Below are positions 1-7,012 of a stretch of 10,647 nt of DNA, in pieces. Within the stretch, counting starts at the first letter, position 1, and each line of letters begins with the position of its first letter. The translations under genes were made by a program, and so were the position numbers. The notes beneath the pieces are model-generated. The model searched no databases. It saw only the letters and a program-made list of their open reading frames with translations, and was not told the DNA's origin. The DNA is from DATCIH01 sp036507955 (GTDB taxonomy: Bacteria; Bacillota; Clostridia; Clostridiales; Clostridiaceae): NCBI GenBank assembly GCA_036507955.1, contig DATCIH010000123.1:1-10647 (forward strand). The letters run 5' to 3'.

Positions 1-215
1 TCGTAATCCTTTTTGATAATAGCTGGAGTGGGAAATTCAATAGACTTATAATCGATTTTTCCAGTTACAAAGTTTAGCTGTTCTAACTGGGTATATAACA
101 AATCAACATAGATATTGTACATTTTCCTGCAGCATCCAAAAACTTTTTCTAAATATATCATCTGAGCTTTGTTTGGCTTTAGCCTAAATTTATAACTTTT
201 ACTTTTTTTTAACAT
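1..215 (-). CDS. tnpB: TnpB / IS200-IS605 OrfB-type RNA-guided nuclease, N-terminal part (runs off left edge)
   Basis: Only the first 71 codons are in the window. The reading frame starts at an ATG (213-215) with an AGAAGGTG ribosome binding site seven bases upstream. The protein begins with a basic stretch and YKFRLKPNKAQ, followed by VFGCCRKMYNIYVD. This is the N-terminal helix-turn-helix signature of OrfB/TnpB proteins (YK-R-YPN-x-Q, then FGCCR-x-YN). TnpB is known as an RNA-guided DNA nuclease of IS200/IS605-family elements; its omega RNA normally lies at the 3' end of the gene, which is outside the window. The catalytic RuvC-like residues and zinc ribbon cannot be seen here, so intactness is unknown. 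The position downstream of efp on the same strand suggests insertion into a conserved chromosomal neighbourhood. No TnpA gene is visible. Confidence 0.85.
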   Translation of the reverse strand, partial: MLKKSKSYKFRLKPNKAQMIYLEKVFGCCRKMYNIYVDLLYTQLEQLNFVTGKIDYKSIEFPTPAIIKKDY

Positions 216-292
216 TGATTTTCACCTTCTTTTGCATATAACTATGTCCCTAACATTAGTATGTGCAATTTCAGCAAAAATAAACATATGTT

Positions 293-327
293 TTTCTTTT
301 TTTAGGTATCGAACCTAAGAAAAGAAA
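293..327. repeat. 15-bp hairpin in the tnpB upstream region
   Basis: Bases 293-307 and 313-327 pair over 15 positions, 14 of them Watson-Crick plus one T-G, around a five-base loop (308-312). The innermost arms are TTAGGT and ACCTAA. No T-run follows on either strand, so a simple terminator is unlikely. Subterminal hairpins are typical of the left ends of IS200/IS605-family elements, and this one lies about 80 bases upstream of the tnpB start. That makes an element end the best guess, but I cannot place the cleavage site. Confidence 0.5.
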
Positions 328-330
328 GTG

Positions 331-373
331 CTATCCATCCACTACCTAAAGACAATGGTGGAATTCCTAACAT
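331..373. repeat. Stem-loop similar to one at the right edge (copy 1)
   Basis: CCACTA (339-344) pairs with TGGTGG (356-361), with one T-G pair when read on the plus strand. The segment TCCACTACC (338-346) followed by TAAAG also occurs on the minus strand near the right edge (9 of 9 bases in the core, then TTAAAG). An outer CCTAA (366-370) can pair with TTAGG at 302-306. That TTAGG also forms the base of the neighbouring hairpin, so the two pairings exclude each other. The element lies between the efp stop and the tnpB 5' region. It may be part of an IS200/IS605-type end or a structured RNA. No function is assigned. Confidence 0.4.
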
Positions 374-377
374 TTTA

Positions 378-935
378 TTAAACCCTTTCCATATATTCAC
401 CATTTCTTGTATCTATTCTAATTTTGTCTCCTTCATTTACAAATAAAGGTACTGGAACCACTGCGCCGGTTTCAACAGTTGCTGGTTTTAACACATTGTT
501 AGTTGTATTACCCCTAGCTCCTGGATCACATGCAGTTACAAGTAGCTCAACAAAATTAGGAGCTTCAACTGAAAAAGCTTCATTTTTGTAAAATTTAATA
601 ACTGCGAACATATTCTCTTTAAGAAATTTTATTGCATCTTCCACCTTTTCATAATTTAATGGAATTTGTTCAAAGGTTTCCTGATCCATAAAATAATAAA
701 GTTCTCCATCACAGTATAGATACTGCATTTCTTTTCTTTCTATTACAGCCTCTAGAAGCTTTAAAGTAGGACTGAACGTAGCATCAGTAACTCCTCCAGA
801 TATAACATTTCTAAGCTTTGTTCTTACAAATGCCGCCCCTTTTCCTGGCTTAACATGCAGAAATTCAATTACTGTAAAAACTTGTCCATCTAAATCGAAA
901 GTAGTCCCTTTACGTATATCGCCTGCTGATATCAT
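378..935 (-). CDS. efp: Translation elongation factor P
   Basis: EF-P binds the ribosome between the P and E sites and relieves stalling at polyproline stretches. The 185-residue product has the three-domain family length: a KOW-like N-terminal domain with the loop HVKPGKGAAFVR, and two OB-fold domains ending in DTRNGEYMERV. Lys32, at the tip of the PGKG loop, is the residue modified in many bacteria (5-aminopentanol in Bacillus). I start at the ATG at 933-935 because GGAGGG lies seven bases upstream. An in-frame TTG five codons earlier overlaps that ribosome binding site. The gene follows the M24 peptidase by 70 bp, the same pairing as yqhT-efp in Bacillus, and is probably co-transcribed with it. 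A TATAAT hexamer at 970-975 (minus strand) could add a gene-specific promoter but has no good -35. No clear terminator follows. Confidence 0.97.
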   Translation of the reverse strand: MISAGDIRKGTTFDLDGQVFTVIEFLHVKPGKGAAFVRTKLRNVISGGVTDATFSPTLKLLEAVIERKEMQYLYCDGELYYFMDQETFEQIPLNYEKVEDAIKFLKENMFAVIKFYKNEAFSVEAPNFVELLVTACDPGARGNTTNNVLKPATVETGAVVPVPLFVNEGDKIRIDTRNGEYMERV

Positions 936-1005
936 TAAGTATCCCTCCAAATTCTATTAATTCATTTATATTATACCCTTTTCAGGTAAATTAATACTGT
1001 ACCAA

Positions 1006-2073
1006 TTATATGATTATTAAATCTTTTGGTGCTTTTGAAAATACTTCACAGCCGCCATCTAAAACTACCAACAAATCCTCAATTCTAACCCCACCAAAAG
1101 AAGGTATATATATACCTGGCTCATCAGTTATTACCATACCTGATTTTAGTTCCTCTACTCCTTTAAAGCTTATATATGGACCCTCGTGAACAAGACGTCC
1201 AACCCCATGTCCTAAGCCATGGCCAAAATACTTACCAAAGCCTCGGTCATTTATATACTTTCTAGCTATTTTATCCACCTCTGCTCCAGTTAGTCCTGCT
1301 TTAATAAACTTTAAAGCTTCCTTTTGAGCTCCTAATACTGTTTCATATATCTCAATCATCTTATCATCCGGCTCTCCTATGATTAAGGTTCTTGTCATAT
1401 CTGAGCAATACTCTTCATAGACACATCCAAAATCCAAGGTTAAAAATTCGCCCTTATTTATTATCTTTTTTGTTGCTTCCCCATGAGGAAGCGAAGAACG
1501 TGACCCTGAGGCTACTATTGAAGGAAAAGATAAAGCACTAGCTCCATTTTTCTTCATGAAAAATTCAAGTTCCAATCCTACCTGAAATTCAGTCATACCT
1601 GCCCTTATAAAAGAAAGCATATGATCAAAGGCATCATCAGCTATGGAAGCTGCATGCCTTATTAAAGACAGTTCTTCTTTGTCTTTAATTATTCTTAAGC
1701 CTTCCACAATATCGCCTAAGGGAATAATGTCTAATTTCAGTCTATCACTTAACGATTTGTAAAAATTATATGGTACATAATTATCTTCAAAACCAATATT
1801 TTTTACATTTAGTTTCTCAATAAAATCCTGAAAAAAATCAATAAAGTAACCCTTATACTCAATTATTTCGTAATTTGCAACTTGATTTGCAGCCTGTTCT
1901 GTATATCTAGAATCAGTAACAAAAATGGCCCTGTCTGCTGTAATTATTGCATAGCTTTCATTTCCAGTAAAGCCACTCATATAATTTCTGTTAACATCGC
2001 TGGTTAATAGTGCACATTCAATGCCATTCTTCTTTAATAAACCTCTAAAAGCTTCAATTCTTTTTTCAATCAT
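1006..2073 (-). CDS. M24B-family metallopeptidase (Xaa-Pro aminopeptidase / dipeptidase, YqhT type)
   Basis: This is a cytoplasmic metallopeptidase expected to cleave peptide bonds next to proline. The 355-residue length is usual for the family. Residues 1 to about 125 form the creatinase-like N-terminal domain (NRNYMSGFTG, FVTDSRYTEQA). Residues from about 132 onward form the pita-bread catalytic domain. All five expected metal ligands are visible: Asp214 (TLDFG), Asp225 (SDMTRT), His289 in the GHGLGHGVG motif, Glu318 (DEPGIYIP) and Glu332 (VRIEDL). The substrate-side HE motif (VHEGP) is present too. The start ATG at 2071-2073 has AAGGTGGTG ahead of it. A sigma-A promoter at 2101-2129 indicates that peptidase and efp form one transcript. 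PepQ (prolidase) or PapA would be equally acceptable names; the sequence does not fix substrate preference. Confidence 0.95.
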   Translation of the reverse strand: MIEKRIEAFRGLLKKNGIECALLTSDVNRNYMSGFTGNESYAIITADRAIFVTDSRYTEQAANQVANYEIIEYKGYFIDFFQDFIEKLNVKNIGFEDNYVPYNFYKSLSDRLKLDIIPLGDIVEGLRIIKDKEELSLIRHAASIADDAFDHMLSFIRAGMTEFQVGLELEFFMKKNGASALSFPSIVASGSRSSLPHGEATKKIINKGEFLTLDFGCVYEEYCSDMTRTLIIGEPDDKMIEIYETVLGAQKEALKFIKAGLTGAEVDKIARKYINDRGFGKYFGHGLGHGVGRLVHEGPYISFKGVEELKSGMVITDEPGIYIPSFGGVRIEDLLVVLDGGCEVFSKAPKDLIII

Positions 2074-2100
2074 TTTTTCACCACCTTAATATCCAATGAT

Positions 2101-2129
2101 ATTTTATCAAATCCTATAACTATTTGCAA
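2101..2129 (-). promoter_or_regulatory. Sigma-A type promoter for the M24 peptidase-efp operon
   Basis: Read on the minus strand, TTGCAA (2124-2129) and TAAAAT (2101-2106) are exactly 17 bases apart. They lie about 30 bases upstream of the peptidase start codon and downstream of the last pilin-like gene. Both hexamers match the sigma-A consensus at five of six positions or close to it. This separates the housekeeping pair from the pilus operon, although read-through from that operon remains possible because I see no terminator between them. Confidence 0.65.
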
Positions 2130-2158
2130 ACTATTTCACATATATTAGGCCATTATAA

Positions 2159-2617
2159 CTAATTATTAAGATTACCCATAATAAATATTGTATTCATATA
2201 GGTAAAGCTGACTTTTCCTGAATTAACAGTATAGCCATAAAAATCCTGACGATAGGAATATCTATCTATTATTGTTTCAACTATAAACATATCCTTTGAA
2301 GTATTATAAACTAGTAAATTTCCTTTATAGTTAAGTTTAAAGGTATTGGATATTGAGCTATAATAATTTTTTATCCCCTCCTTGTCAGAGCTTGCTCCAA
2401 ATTTTGTATATATATTCGAGGTTAAATCTGTAAGAAGAAATTCCTTGTTTTCAACGTAGAGTTCTGCCTTAATTTTGAAATTCTTAATGCTATTTAAATT
2501 CTTTAACTCGGATGCTTCTAAATTAACACAATACAAAAGCATAATAATGCATATGGTGCCTATAAGCAGAACATATAGGAGTATGTAGCCTTTTTTTACT
2601 TTTTTATTCTTATACAT
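2159..2617 (-). CDS. Type IV pilin-like protein, last gene of the operon (ComGG/PilX position)
   Basis: This 152-residue protein has a basic leader (MYKNKKVKKG), a hydrophobic helix at about residues 12-31 and a polar C-terminal domain, as in pseudopilins. The likely prepilin peptidase site is Gly10-Tyr11. The mature +5 position is Tyr15 rather than the usual glutamate. Lack of Glu5 is known for GspK/PilX-type tip subunits, and ComGG is the last gene in the Bacillus comG operon, so a tip or initiator role is an inference from position and this feature. The start overlaps the end of the previous gene by 22 bp and has only a weak ribosome binding site, so translation is probably coupled. The C-terminal sequence shows no motif I recognise. 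Confidence 0.65.
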   Translation of the reverse strand: MYKNKKVKKGYILLYVLLIGTICIIMLLYCVNLEASELKNLNSIKNFKIKAELYVENKEFLLTDLTSNIYTKFGASSDKEGIKNYYSSISNTFKLNYKGNLLVYNTSKDMFIVETIIDRYSYRQDFYGYTVNSGKVSFTYMNTIFIMGNLNN

Positions 2618-3042
2618 TTATCTATTTCTATTCCTTCTAGGGTTATTATAGATATATAAAGTAAATTATTGTCCCTTTCTATATCCATTGACCTTATATT
2701 TCTTAAAATAATATTTTTGCCAATGTTACTTCCAAATTTAGTATAGTCTATTCCAATATTACCATTGTTTGAACCTATTGGAACAAAATAAATATAATCT
2801 GTTCTTATGTCATCTCTTCTTAATATAGAAATCCTACCACTTATTAAAGCTACAACTTTTGAATCATTTATTATTTGACTCTCTATGAAGCTGCAGGCTT
2901 CTTCCACAGAAATATTATCGCTATTAACTGATGCTTTATAAGATTGCATAACCTTTAAGTAAAAGCTTAATACAAAAAGTGCAAGAACTATGGATATTGA
3001 AAAGCTTATGATAAGTTCTAAATAAGTAAAACCTTTTCTCAT
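2596..3042 (-). CDS. Minor pilin / pseudopilin (GspJ/ComGF-like)
   Basis: This is a 148-residue protein with a minimal prepilin leader. MRKG is followed by FTYLELIISFSISIVLALF, so cleavage is expected after Gly4 and the +5 glutamate is Glu9. The hydrophobic helix covers roughly residues 5-29, followed by a soluble domain with two cysteines, Cys50 and Cys143. Such proteins are processed by a prepilin peptidase and inserted into the pilus or pseudopilus. The start ATG (3040-3042) shares ATGA with the stop of the preceding gene and has AAGGGG eight bases upstream. The stop lies inside the next gene, again indicating coupling. The gene order suggests a ComGF/GspJ-like subunit, but this assignment is by position rather than by a clear domain match. 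Confidence 0.75.
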   Translation of the reverse strand: MRKGFTYLELIISFSISIVLALFVLSFYLKVMQSYKASVNSDNISVEEACSFIESQIINDSKVVALISGRISILRRDDIRTDYIYFVPIGSNNGNIGIDYTKFGSNIGKNIILRNIRSMDIERDNNLLYISIITLEGIEIDKCIRIKK

Positions 3043-3476
3043 AAATAATTCCCCTTATAAAAACTGCACTGTATTATATTATCTTTGCCAAAACTCAAGT
3101 AATGAAGCTTAAGTTCTACCTTCAACACGCTACCTTCACTTATAGTTATTGAAATATATTCTTTTTTTATAGATGGGGTCTTTGAAAGGTTATTTAAGTT
3201 TATGCCCTTTATTATCTCTCCTTTCATCTCTTCATTTTCAATATAATATACAGTATCTTTATCTAGGGAATTTATAGTACTAAAGCTTTCATTTACAAGA
3301 ATTCTATTTTTCAATATTTCAATAATATATATGTAACCTCTTAGATTTTCATTGCATCTTATTATTTTTAATCTATTAAGTTCAAGGGAAACTAAAAATA
3401 AAAACAATAAGGAAAAAATACTTATGCTACAAAGTACTTCTATAATTGTAAAAGCTCTAGTTTTTGACTTCAACAT
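3039..3476 (-). CDS. Minor pilin / pseudopilin with Ala at the leader -1 site
   Basis: This 145-residue protein has a class-III (type IV pilin-like) signal. The basic leader MLKSKTRA is followed by FTIIEVLCSISIFSLLFLFL. Cleavage would fall after Ala8 instead of the usual Gly, and the +5 glutamate is Glu13. Alanine at -1 is tolerated by some prepilin peptidases. The N-terminal helix runs to about residue 28. The rest is a mainly beta/polar domain with no motif I can name. The start codon lies 20 bp inside the preceding gene and the upstream ribosome binding site is poor (GGAA abuts the ATG), so coupling to the previous gene is likely. From position it corresponds to ComGE or GspI/PilV. Confidence 0.7.
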   Translation of the reverse strand: MLKSKTRAFTIIEVLCSISIFSLLFLFLVSLELNRLKIIRCNENLRGYIYIIEILKNRILVNESFSTINSLDKDTVYYIENEEMKGEIIKGINLNNLSKTPSIKKEYISITISEGSVLKVELKLHYLSFGKDNIIQCSFYKGNYL

Positions 3477-3972
3477 TTCCTGTACCTACCGATATTGTTA
3501 ACTGATGGATTAATCCCTTATTATCCTTTAGGGTGATAGTCCCACTACTTGAGGAAAAACCAGTATTATCAATATTCATCATATTGCTAGCTATATTTGT
3601 ATTTATTAAATTTACACCCTCTGGAAAAGCATAAGTAGATAACCTTTTTAATCCACAATAAAACCATATTTTATTTTTTACTAAGTCAAAAACAATATAT
3701 CCAGAAGCTTCTTTTTCTCTACAATATTCCTTACCATAATTAATTAAATTAACAATTGATTTTTCACTATAAGAAATATTAACAGCACCAACTTCTTCTT
3801 TGTAATGACCAATATCAACAAAGCCCACGCTGAAAAAAATCACCATAAGACTTATAACTACTATTATTTCTATTATAGAAAATCCTTTTAATCGTCTAAA
3901 TAACCTAGGGGGACTAGGTTGCCTAGGGGGACTAGGTTGCCTAGGGGGACTAGCTTGCCTCCAGCTTATCAT
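3457..3972 (-). CDS. GspH/FimT-like pseudopilin with a repeat-expanded 30-residue leader
   Basis: This 171-residue protein is secreted by the type IV pilin route. The predicted cleavage lies between Gly30 and Phe31 (RRLKG / FSIIEIIVV), with Glu35 at mature +5 and a hydrophobic helix to about residue 50. Residues 139-168 (GFSSSSGTITLKD ... LTISVGTGNVEV) resemble the C-terminal strands of the GspH/FimT fold. The leader is unusual. Pilin leaders of this type are normally short, but here residues 6-23 consist of three six-residue units, QASPPR, QPSPPR and QPSPPR, encoded by an 18-bp DNA repeat. The leader stays strongly basic with no acidic residue. The ATG (3970-3972) has AAGGTGA upstream, and no later Met or obvious start lies before the cleavage site. 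The gene overlaps the upstream pilin by 23 bp. It matches the position of comGD. Confidence 0.8.
   Translation of the reverse strand: MISWRQASPPRQPSPPRQPSPPRLFRRLKGFSIIEIIVVISLMVIFFSVGFVDIGHYKEEVGAVNISYSEKSIVNLINYGKEYCREKEASGYIVFDLVKNKIWFYCGLKRLSTYAFPEGVNLINTNIASNMMNIDNTGFSSSSGTITLKDNKGLIHQLTISVGTGNVEVKN
3904..3957. repeat. Three tandem 18-bp palindromic units
   Basis: The unit CCTAGGGGGACTAGGTTG occurs at 3904-3921 and 3922-3939 exactly, and at 3940-3957 with one change (G to C at 3954). Each unit contains the inverted repeat CCTAG / CTAGG around a five-base GGGGA centre. The block is far richer in G and C than the surrounding DNA. It lies wholly inside the leader region of the GspH-like gene and also contains the TAG stop codon of the upstream ComGC-like gene (3950-3952). 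Because the unit is 18 bp, gain or loss of copies keeps the reading frame. Confidence 0.95.
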
Positions 3973-4351
3973 AGATCACCTTATCCTTAATCAAAATTTT
4001 AAAGCCATTACTAGCATCAACATACAGGCTATAGGTTTTTTCATCACAAACATAACTTATAGTAACTATATTCCCATTTGTCTTATCCACATTAATACTA
4101 TTTATCCCTAAAGATAGTTCTGTAGTTTTTTCAGTAATATCTATTATGTCCACAGGTATAAAACTTCCATTTTCTGAGAAGCTAGTCATTACCGCCGCTT
4201 GCAGTTCTCTGCCAGTAAAAATAGCCTTATCTTTTAAACTTTTTTCCTTATAGCCTAAATATTTGGGAATGAAGACTCCAGAAAGAATTATCATCATAGA
4301 CATGGTTAGTAGAATCTCTATAAGCGTGAACCCTGGTTTTCTAAAATTCAT
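3950..4351 (-). CDS. Type IV pilin, ComGC-like (probable main subunit)
   Basis: This 133-residue protein has the textbook prepilin start: MNFRKPG followed by FTLIEILLTMSMMIILSGVF, so cleavage comes after Gly7 and the +5 glutamate is Glu12. The helix is followed by IPKYLGYKEKSLKDKA, a pattern common in ComGC and PilA proteins. It is the first pilin gene after the platform protein, the place comGC holds in the Bacillus operon, so it is the likely major subunit. The start ATG (4349-4351) has GGAAGGTGA upstream, 12 bases beyond the pilC stop. The C-terminus KLEAS ends within the tandem repeat, and the next gene begins 23 bp before this stop. Confidence 0.85.
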   Translation of the reverse strand: MNFRKPGFTLIEILLTMSMMIILSGVFIPKYLGYKEKSLKDKAIFTGRELQAAVMTSFSENGSFIPVDIIDITEKTTELSLGINSINVDKTNGNIVTISYVCDEKTYSLYVDASNGFKILIKDKVIYDKLEAS

Positions 4352-4363
4352 TTTATCACCTTC

Positions 4364-5404
4364 CTAATTTATAGAGTCCATTATAGAATACATTGGAAGA
4401 ATCAAGGATAATATTACAAACCCTACAATGAAAGATAAAAAAATAATCATTGCTGGTTCAAGCATAGCGGTCATTGTTGTTATTTGTTCTGATGTTTCTT
4501 CATCTAATATATCTGAAGCTTTATTTAACAGATCTTCCATATTGCCTGTCTCTTCTCCCACCGCAACCATAGATATAAATATTTGAGGAAAAAGCTTTAT
4601 ACTGCCTAAAGCAGCTGCAACAGAGCTGCCTTCTTCTATCTTCACAGTGCTTTTATATAATAGATTTTCCACATAATTATTTCCCAGAAGCTTTCCTGAT
4701 TCATTTATTGCTTTAATAAATGAGACTCCGCTTCCAGAAAAAATAGCTAAAGCTCTTGAAAATCTTCCTGAATATACCTTCTTATATAAATTACTGAAAA
4801 TAGGAAAACTTAGCTTCAATCTACCAACAAAGATTTTTCCTCTTCCCGTCTTTGTATATTTTAATAAAATGCAACCTATAATAATTATAAGAATAATTCC
4901 TATTGGTAAAAACTTTTTCATAAAAGCACTAAAATTTATCAACATTACTGTTACCAAGGGCAGTTTTGCTCCCATAGATATTAGCATTTGAGCATACATA
5001 GGTATAACCTTGATTATTAATATATTAGTCGTGAAGATGGTAAAGATAAAAACTGTTATTGGATAAGCTAGAGATGCTTTCATCTTATTAAGTCTTTTAT
5101 ACTCTTTGTCATAATATATGGATAAGTCCTTTAATATCTCTTCTAACCTTCCACTTAATTCTCCAATGTATATCATATTTACAAAGAAATCCGGGAAAGC
5201 TTTATATTTTTTCATAGACTGGGCCAATTCATTGCCTTTTTCCACATCTCTATTTATATTAAGTAGAGCATTTTTCATAGGTTTGCTCCTGGCCTGTTTA
5301 CTTAATATATTTAGTATTTCTAATATGGATATTCCTGAGGAAAATAACGCATTGAATTGCTTACAAAGGATTGCTATATCCTTTAAACTTGGCTTTTCAA
5401 GCAA
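4364..5404 (-). CDS. pilC: Type IV pilus / competence platform protein (PilC/ComGB/GspF family)
   Basis: This is the integral membrane platform that couples the cytoplasmic ATPase to pilin addition. There are two T2SSF domains, at about residues 13-136 and 216-338. Each carries the family GE-x-(S/T)-G motif (YIGELSGRLEEIL at 79-91, AVGEETGNMEDLL at 281-293). Hydrophobic segments lie at about 112-134, 166-182 and 316-337. The 346-residue length is close to ComGB and shorter than Gram-negative PilC. The TTG at 5402-5404 is the first conventional start, with AAGGA about ten bases upstream. However, in-frame sequence upstream (IYNSIHIKEKILLLEK) looks coding, and a much better GGGGTGAGGAG lies before an ATT codon at 5438-5440, so the true start may be noncanonical and 12 codons earlier. 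It follows the ATPase gene closely, in the same frame. Confidence 0.93.
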   Translation of the reverse strand: MLEKPSLKDIAILCKQFNALFSSGISILEILNILSKQARSKPMKNALLNINRDVEKGNELAQSMKKYKAFPDFFVNMIYIGELSGRLEEILKDLSIYYDKEYKRLNKMKASLAYPITVFIFTIFTTNILIIKVIPMYAQMLISMGAKLPLVTVMLINFSAFMKKFLPIGIILIIIIGCILLKYTKTGRGKIFVGRLKLSFPIFSNLYKKVYSGRFSRALAIFSGSGVSFIKAINESGKLLGNNYVENLLYKSTVKIEEGSSVAAALGSIKLFPQIFISMVAVGEETGNMEDLLNKASDILDEETSEQITTMTAMLEPAMIIFLSFIVGFVILSLILPMYSIMDSIN

Positions 5405-5455
5405 TAAAATTTTTTCCTTTATATGTATAGAATTATAAATTGACTCCTCACCCCT

Positions 5456-6949
5456 TTAATAACTGGAAAAAACAACTCTATTATATTCCTCTACCGTTGT
5501 TCGTCCTTCGAGTATTAGACTTACACAGTTGTCCTTTAATAATGTCATCTTGTTTGTTAAAGAATGGAGTCTTAACTCGTCTATACTATTACAATTTATT
5601 ATTCTTTCCCTTAGTTTACTATCGATTGATAAAATTTCACTGATAACCATTCTTCCCTTGTAGCCTGTATTGTTGCATCTAGTGCATCCTATAGCCTTAT
5701 ATATCCTATTTCCTTTAGGAATGTTTAATAAATTATATTCTTCTTTTATTTTGTCTTCTCCCCTACAATAGGGGCACAGGCTCCTGACTAACCTTTGAGC
5801 CATCACTCCAATTAAAGCATCTGATATAAGGTATCTTGGAACCCCCATGTCAAGTAGTCTTAATATGGCAGAATAAGAATCATTTGTATGAATAGTTGCT
5901 AAAACTAAATGCCCAGTTATTGCTGCTCTTACTGCTATTTCTGCGGTTTCTTCATCCCTTATTTCCCCTAGCATTATTATATCCGGATCTTGCCTCAGTA
6001 CACTTCTAAGACCCTTTGCAAAGGTAAGACCTAATTTACTATTGATGTTTATCTGACTTATACCCTCTAATATATATTCCACTGGGTCCTCTAGGGTTAT
6101 AATGTTTTTTTCCTTATTGTTTAGATAATTAAGCATGGCATATAAGGTAGTGGATTTACCGCTGCCAGTAGGACCAGTTACTAAAAAAATGCCATGGGAA
6201 TAACTTAAAATAGATTTGACGAGTATTAAGGCATCTTCTTTAAATAAGGCTTCGATTTTTTGTTTAGAGGTAGATTTATAAAGTATCCTAAGTACTAGTT
6301 TTTCTCCGAAAATAATTGGCATGGTAGAAACCCTGAAATCATATGTACTATCACTTATTGAAAGTTCAAATTTTCCATCTTGAGGAATCCTCTTTTCAAT
6401 AATATCCATCTTTGCCATAACTTTAATTCTCGTTAGAATAGAATTATATATGTTAATTGGAAACTTAATGTCCTCTCGAAGTATCCCATCAACCCTGAAT
6501 CTTACTTGAACATAGCCCTTATTAGGCTCCATATGTATGTCACTTGCAGAAGTATTCACAGCACTATTTAATATATAATTAGTCAGCTTAACAATAGGTG
6601 AGCTTCCTATTAAATTCGAAACTTTTTCAGAAACTATATTTCTCTCTTTACTTTCCTCCTCAATCTCTAAAAGCATGATCTCAGTGGCTTTTTTTCTGTA
6701 AAATTCCTCTATAGCCTCCTCTATCAATTTCCCATCTCCTAAAGAAAATTTTACTTCCTTTTTAGAAATATTTCTTACGTGTTCGATAGCTTCTTTATTA
6801 AGAATTTGGGAGGAAATTATCTGTAATTGGTTTTTTTCTAATTTATAAGGAAATATAATGTACTTTTCCGCTATCTCAAGTGGAATACAGGCTATAGCCC
6901 TAATATTTATATTTGTGGAGTCAAATTCAATAAAATCCCACTCTGCCAA
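5456..6949 (-). CDS. pilB: Type IV pilus / competence assembly ATPase (PilB/ComGA/GspE family)
   Basis: This hexameric cytoplasmic ATPase powers pilus or pseudopilus extension. The 497 residues comprise an N-terminal GspE/MshEN-like domain (about 1-95), an N2 domain and the C-terminal ATPase. Walker A is GPTGSGKST (259-267), the Asp box is ITLEDPVEY (284-292), Walker B is DPDIIMLGEIRDEE (321-334) with catalytic Glu329, and the His box is TGHLVLATIHTND (345-357). Cys392/Cys395 (CPYC) and Cys422/Cys425 (CTRC) form the tetracysteine zinc site typical of assembly ATPases and absent from PilT, so this is an extension motor rather than a retraction motor. The start is TTG (6947-6949), with AAGGAGGTGG six bases upstream. 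It is the first gene of the operon. No strong promoter was found in the 63 bases between the dapF terminator and this start. Confidence 0.95.
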   Translation of the reverse strand: MAEWDFIEFDSTNINIRAIACIPLEIAEKYIIFPYKLEKNQLQIISSQILNKEAIEHVRNISKKEVKFSLGDGKLIEEAIEEFYRKKATEIMLLEIEEESKERNIVSEKVSNLIGSSPIVKLTNYILNSAVNTSASDIHMEPNKGYVQVRFRVDGILREDIKFPINIYNSILTRIKVMAKMDIIEKRIPQDGKFELSISDSTYDFRVSTMPIIFGEKLVLRILYKSTSKQKIEALFKEDALILVKSILSYSHGIFLVTGPTGSGKSTTLYAMLNYLNNKEKNIITLEDPVEYILEGISQININSKLGLTFAKGLRSVLRQDPDIIMLGEIRDEETAEIAVRAAITGHLVLATIHTNDSYSAILRLLDMGVPRYLISDALIGVMAQRLVRSLCPYCRGEDKIKEEYNLLNIPKGNRIYKAIGCTRCNNTGYKGRMVISEILSIDSKLRERIINCNSIDELRLHSLTNKMTLLKDNCVSLILEGRTTVEEYNRVVFSSY

Positions 6950-7012
6950 CTTCTACCACCTCCTTTTTTTCTTATTATTTAAGGTTAGCCATATTAAAAA
7001 ATATCTAAACAC

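Noticed and set aside
293..327. Terminator for efp
   Set aside because: The hairpin is strong, but no T-run follows it in the efp direction, and it is about 50 bases past the stop.
3904..3957. Small CRISPR-like array
   Set aside because: The three units are directly adjacent with no spacers and lie in a coding sequence.
5118..5643. Two plus-strand reading frames (106 and 67 codons)
   Set aside because: They lie antisense to pilC and pilB, whose motifs are unmistakable. They have no ribosome binding site or family resemblance.
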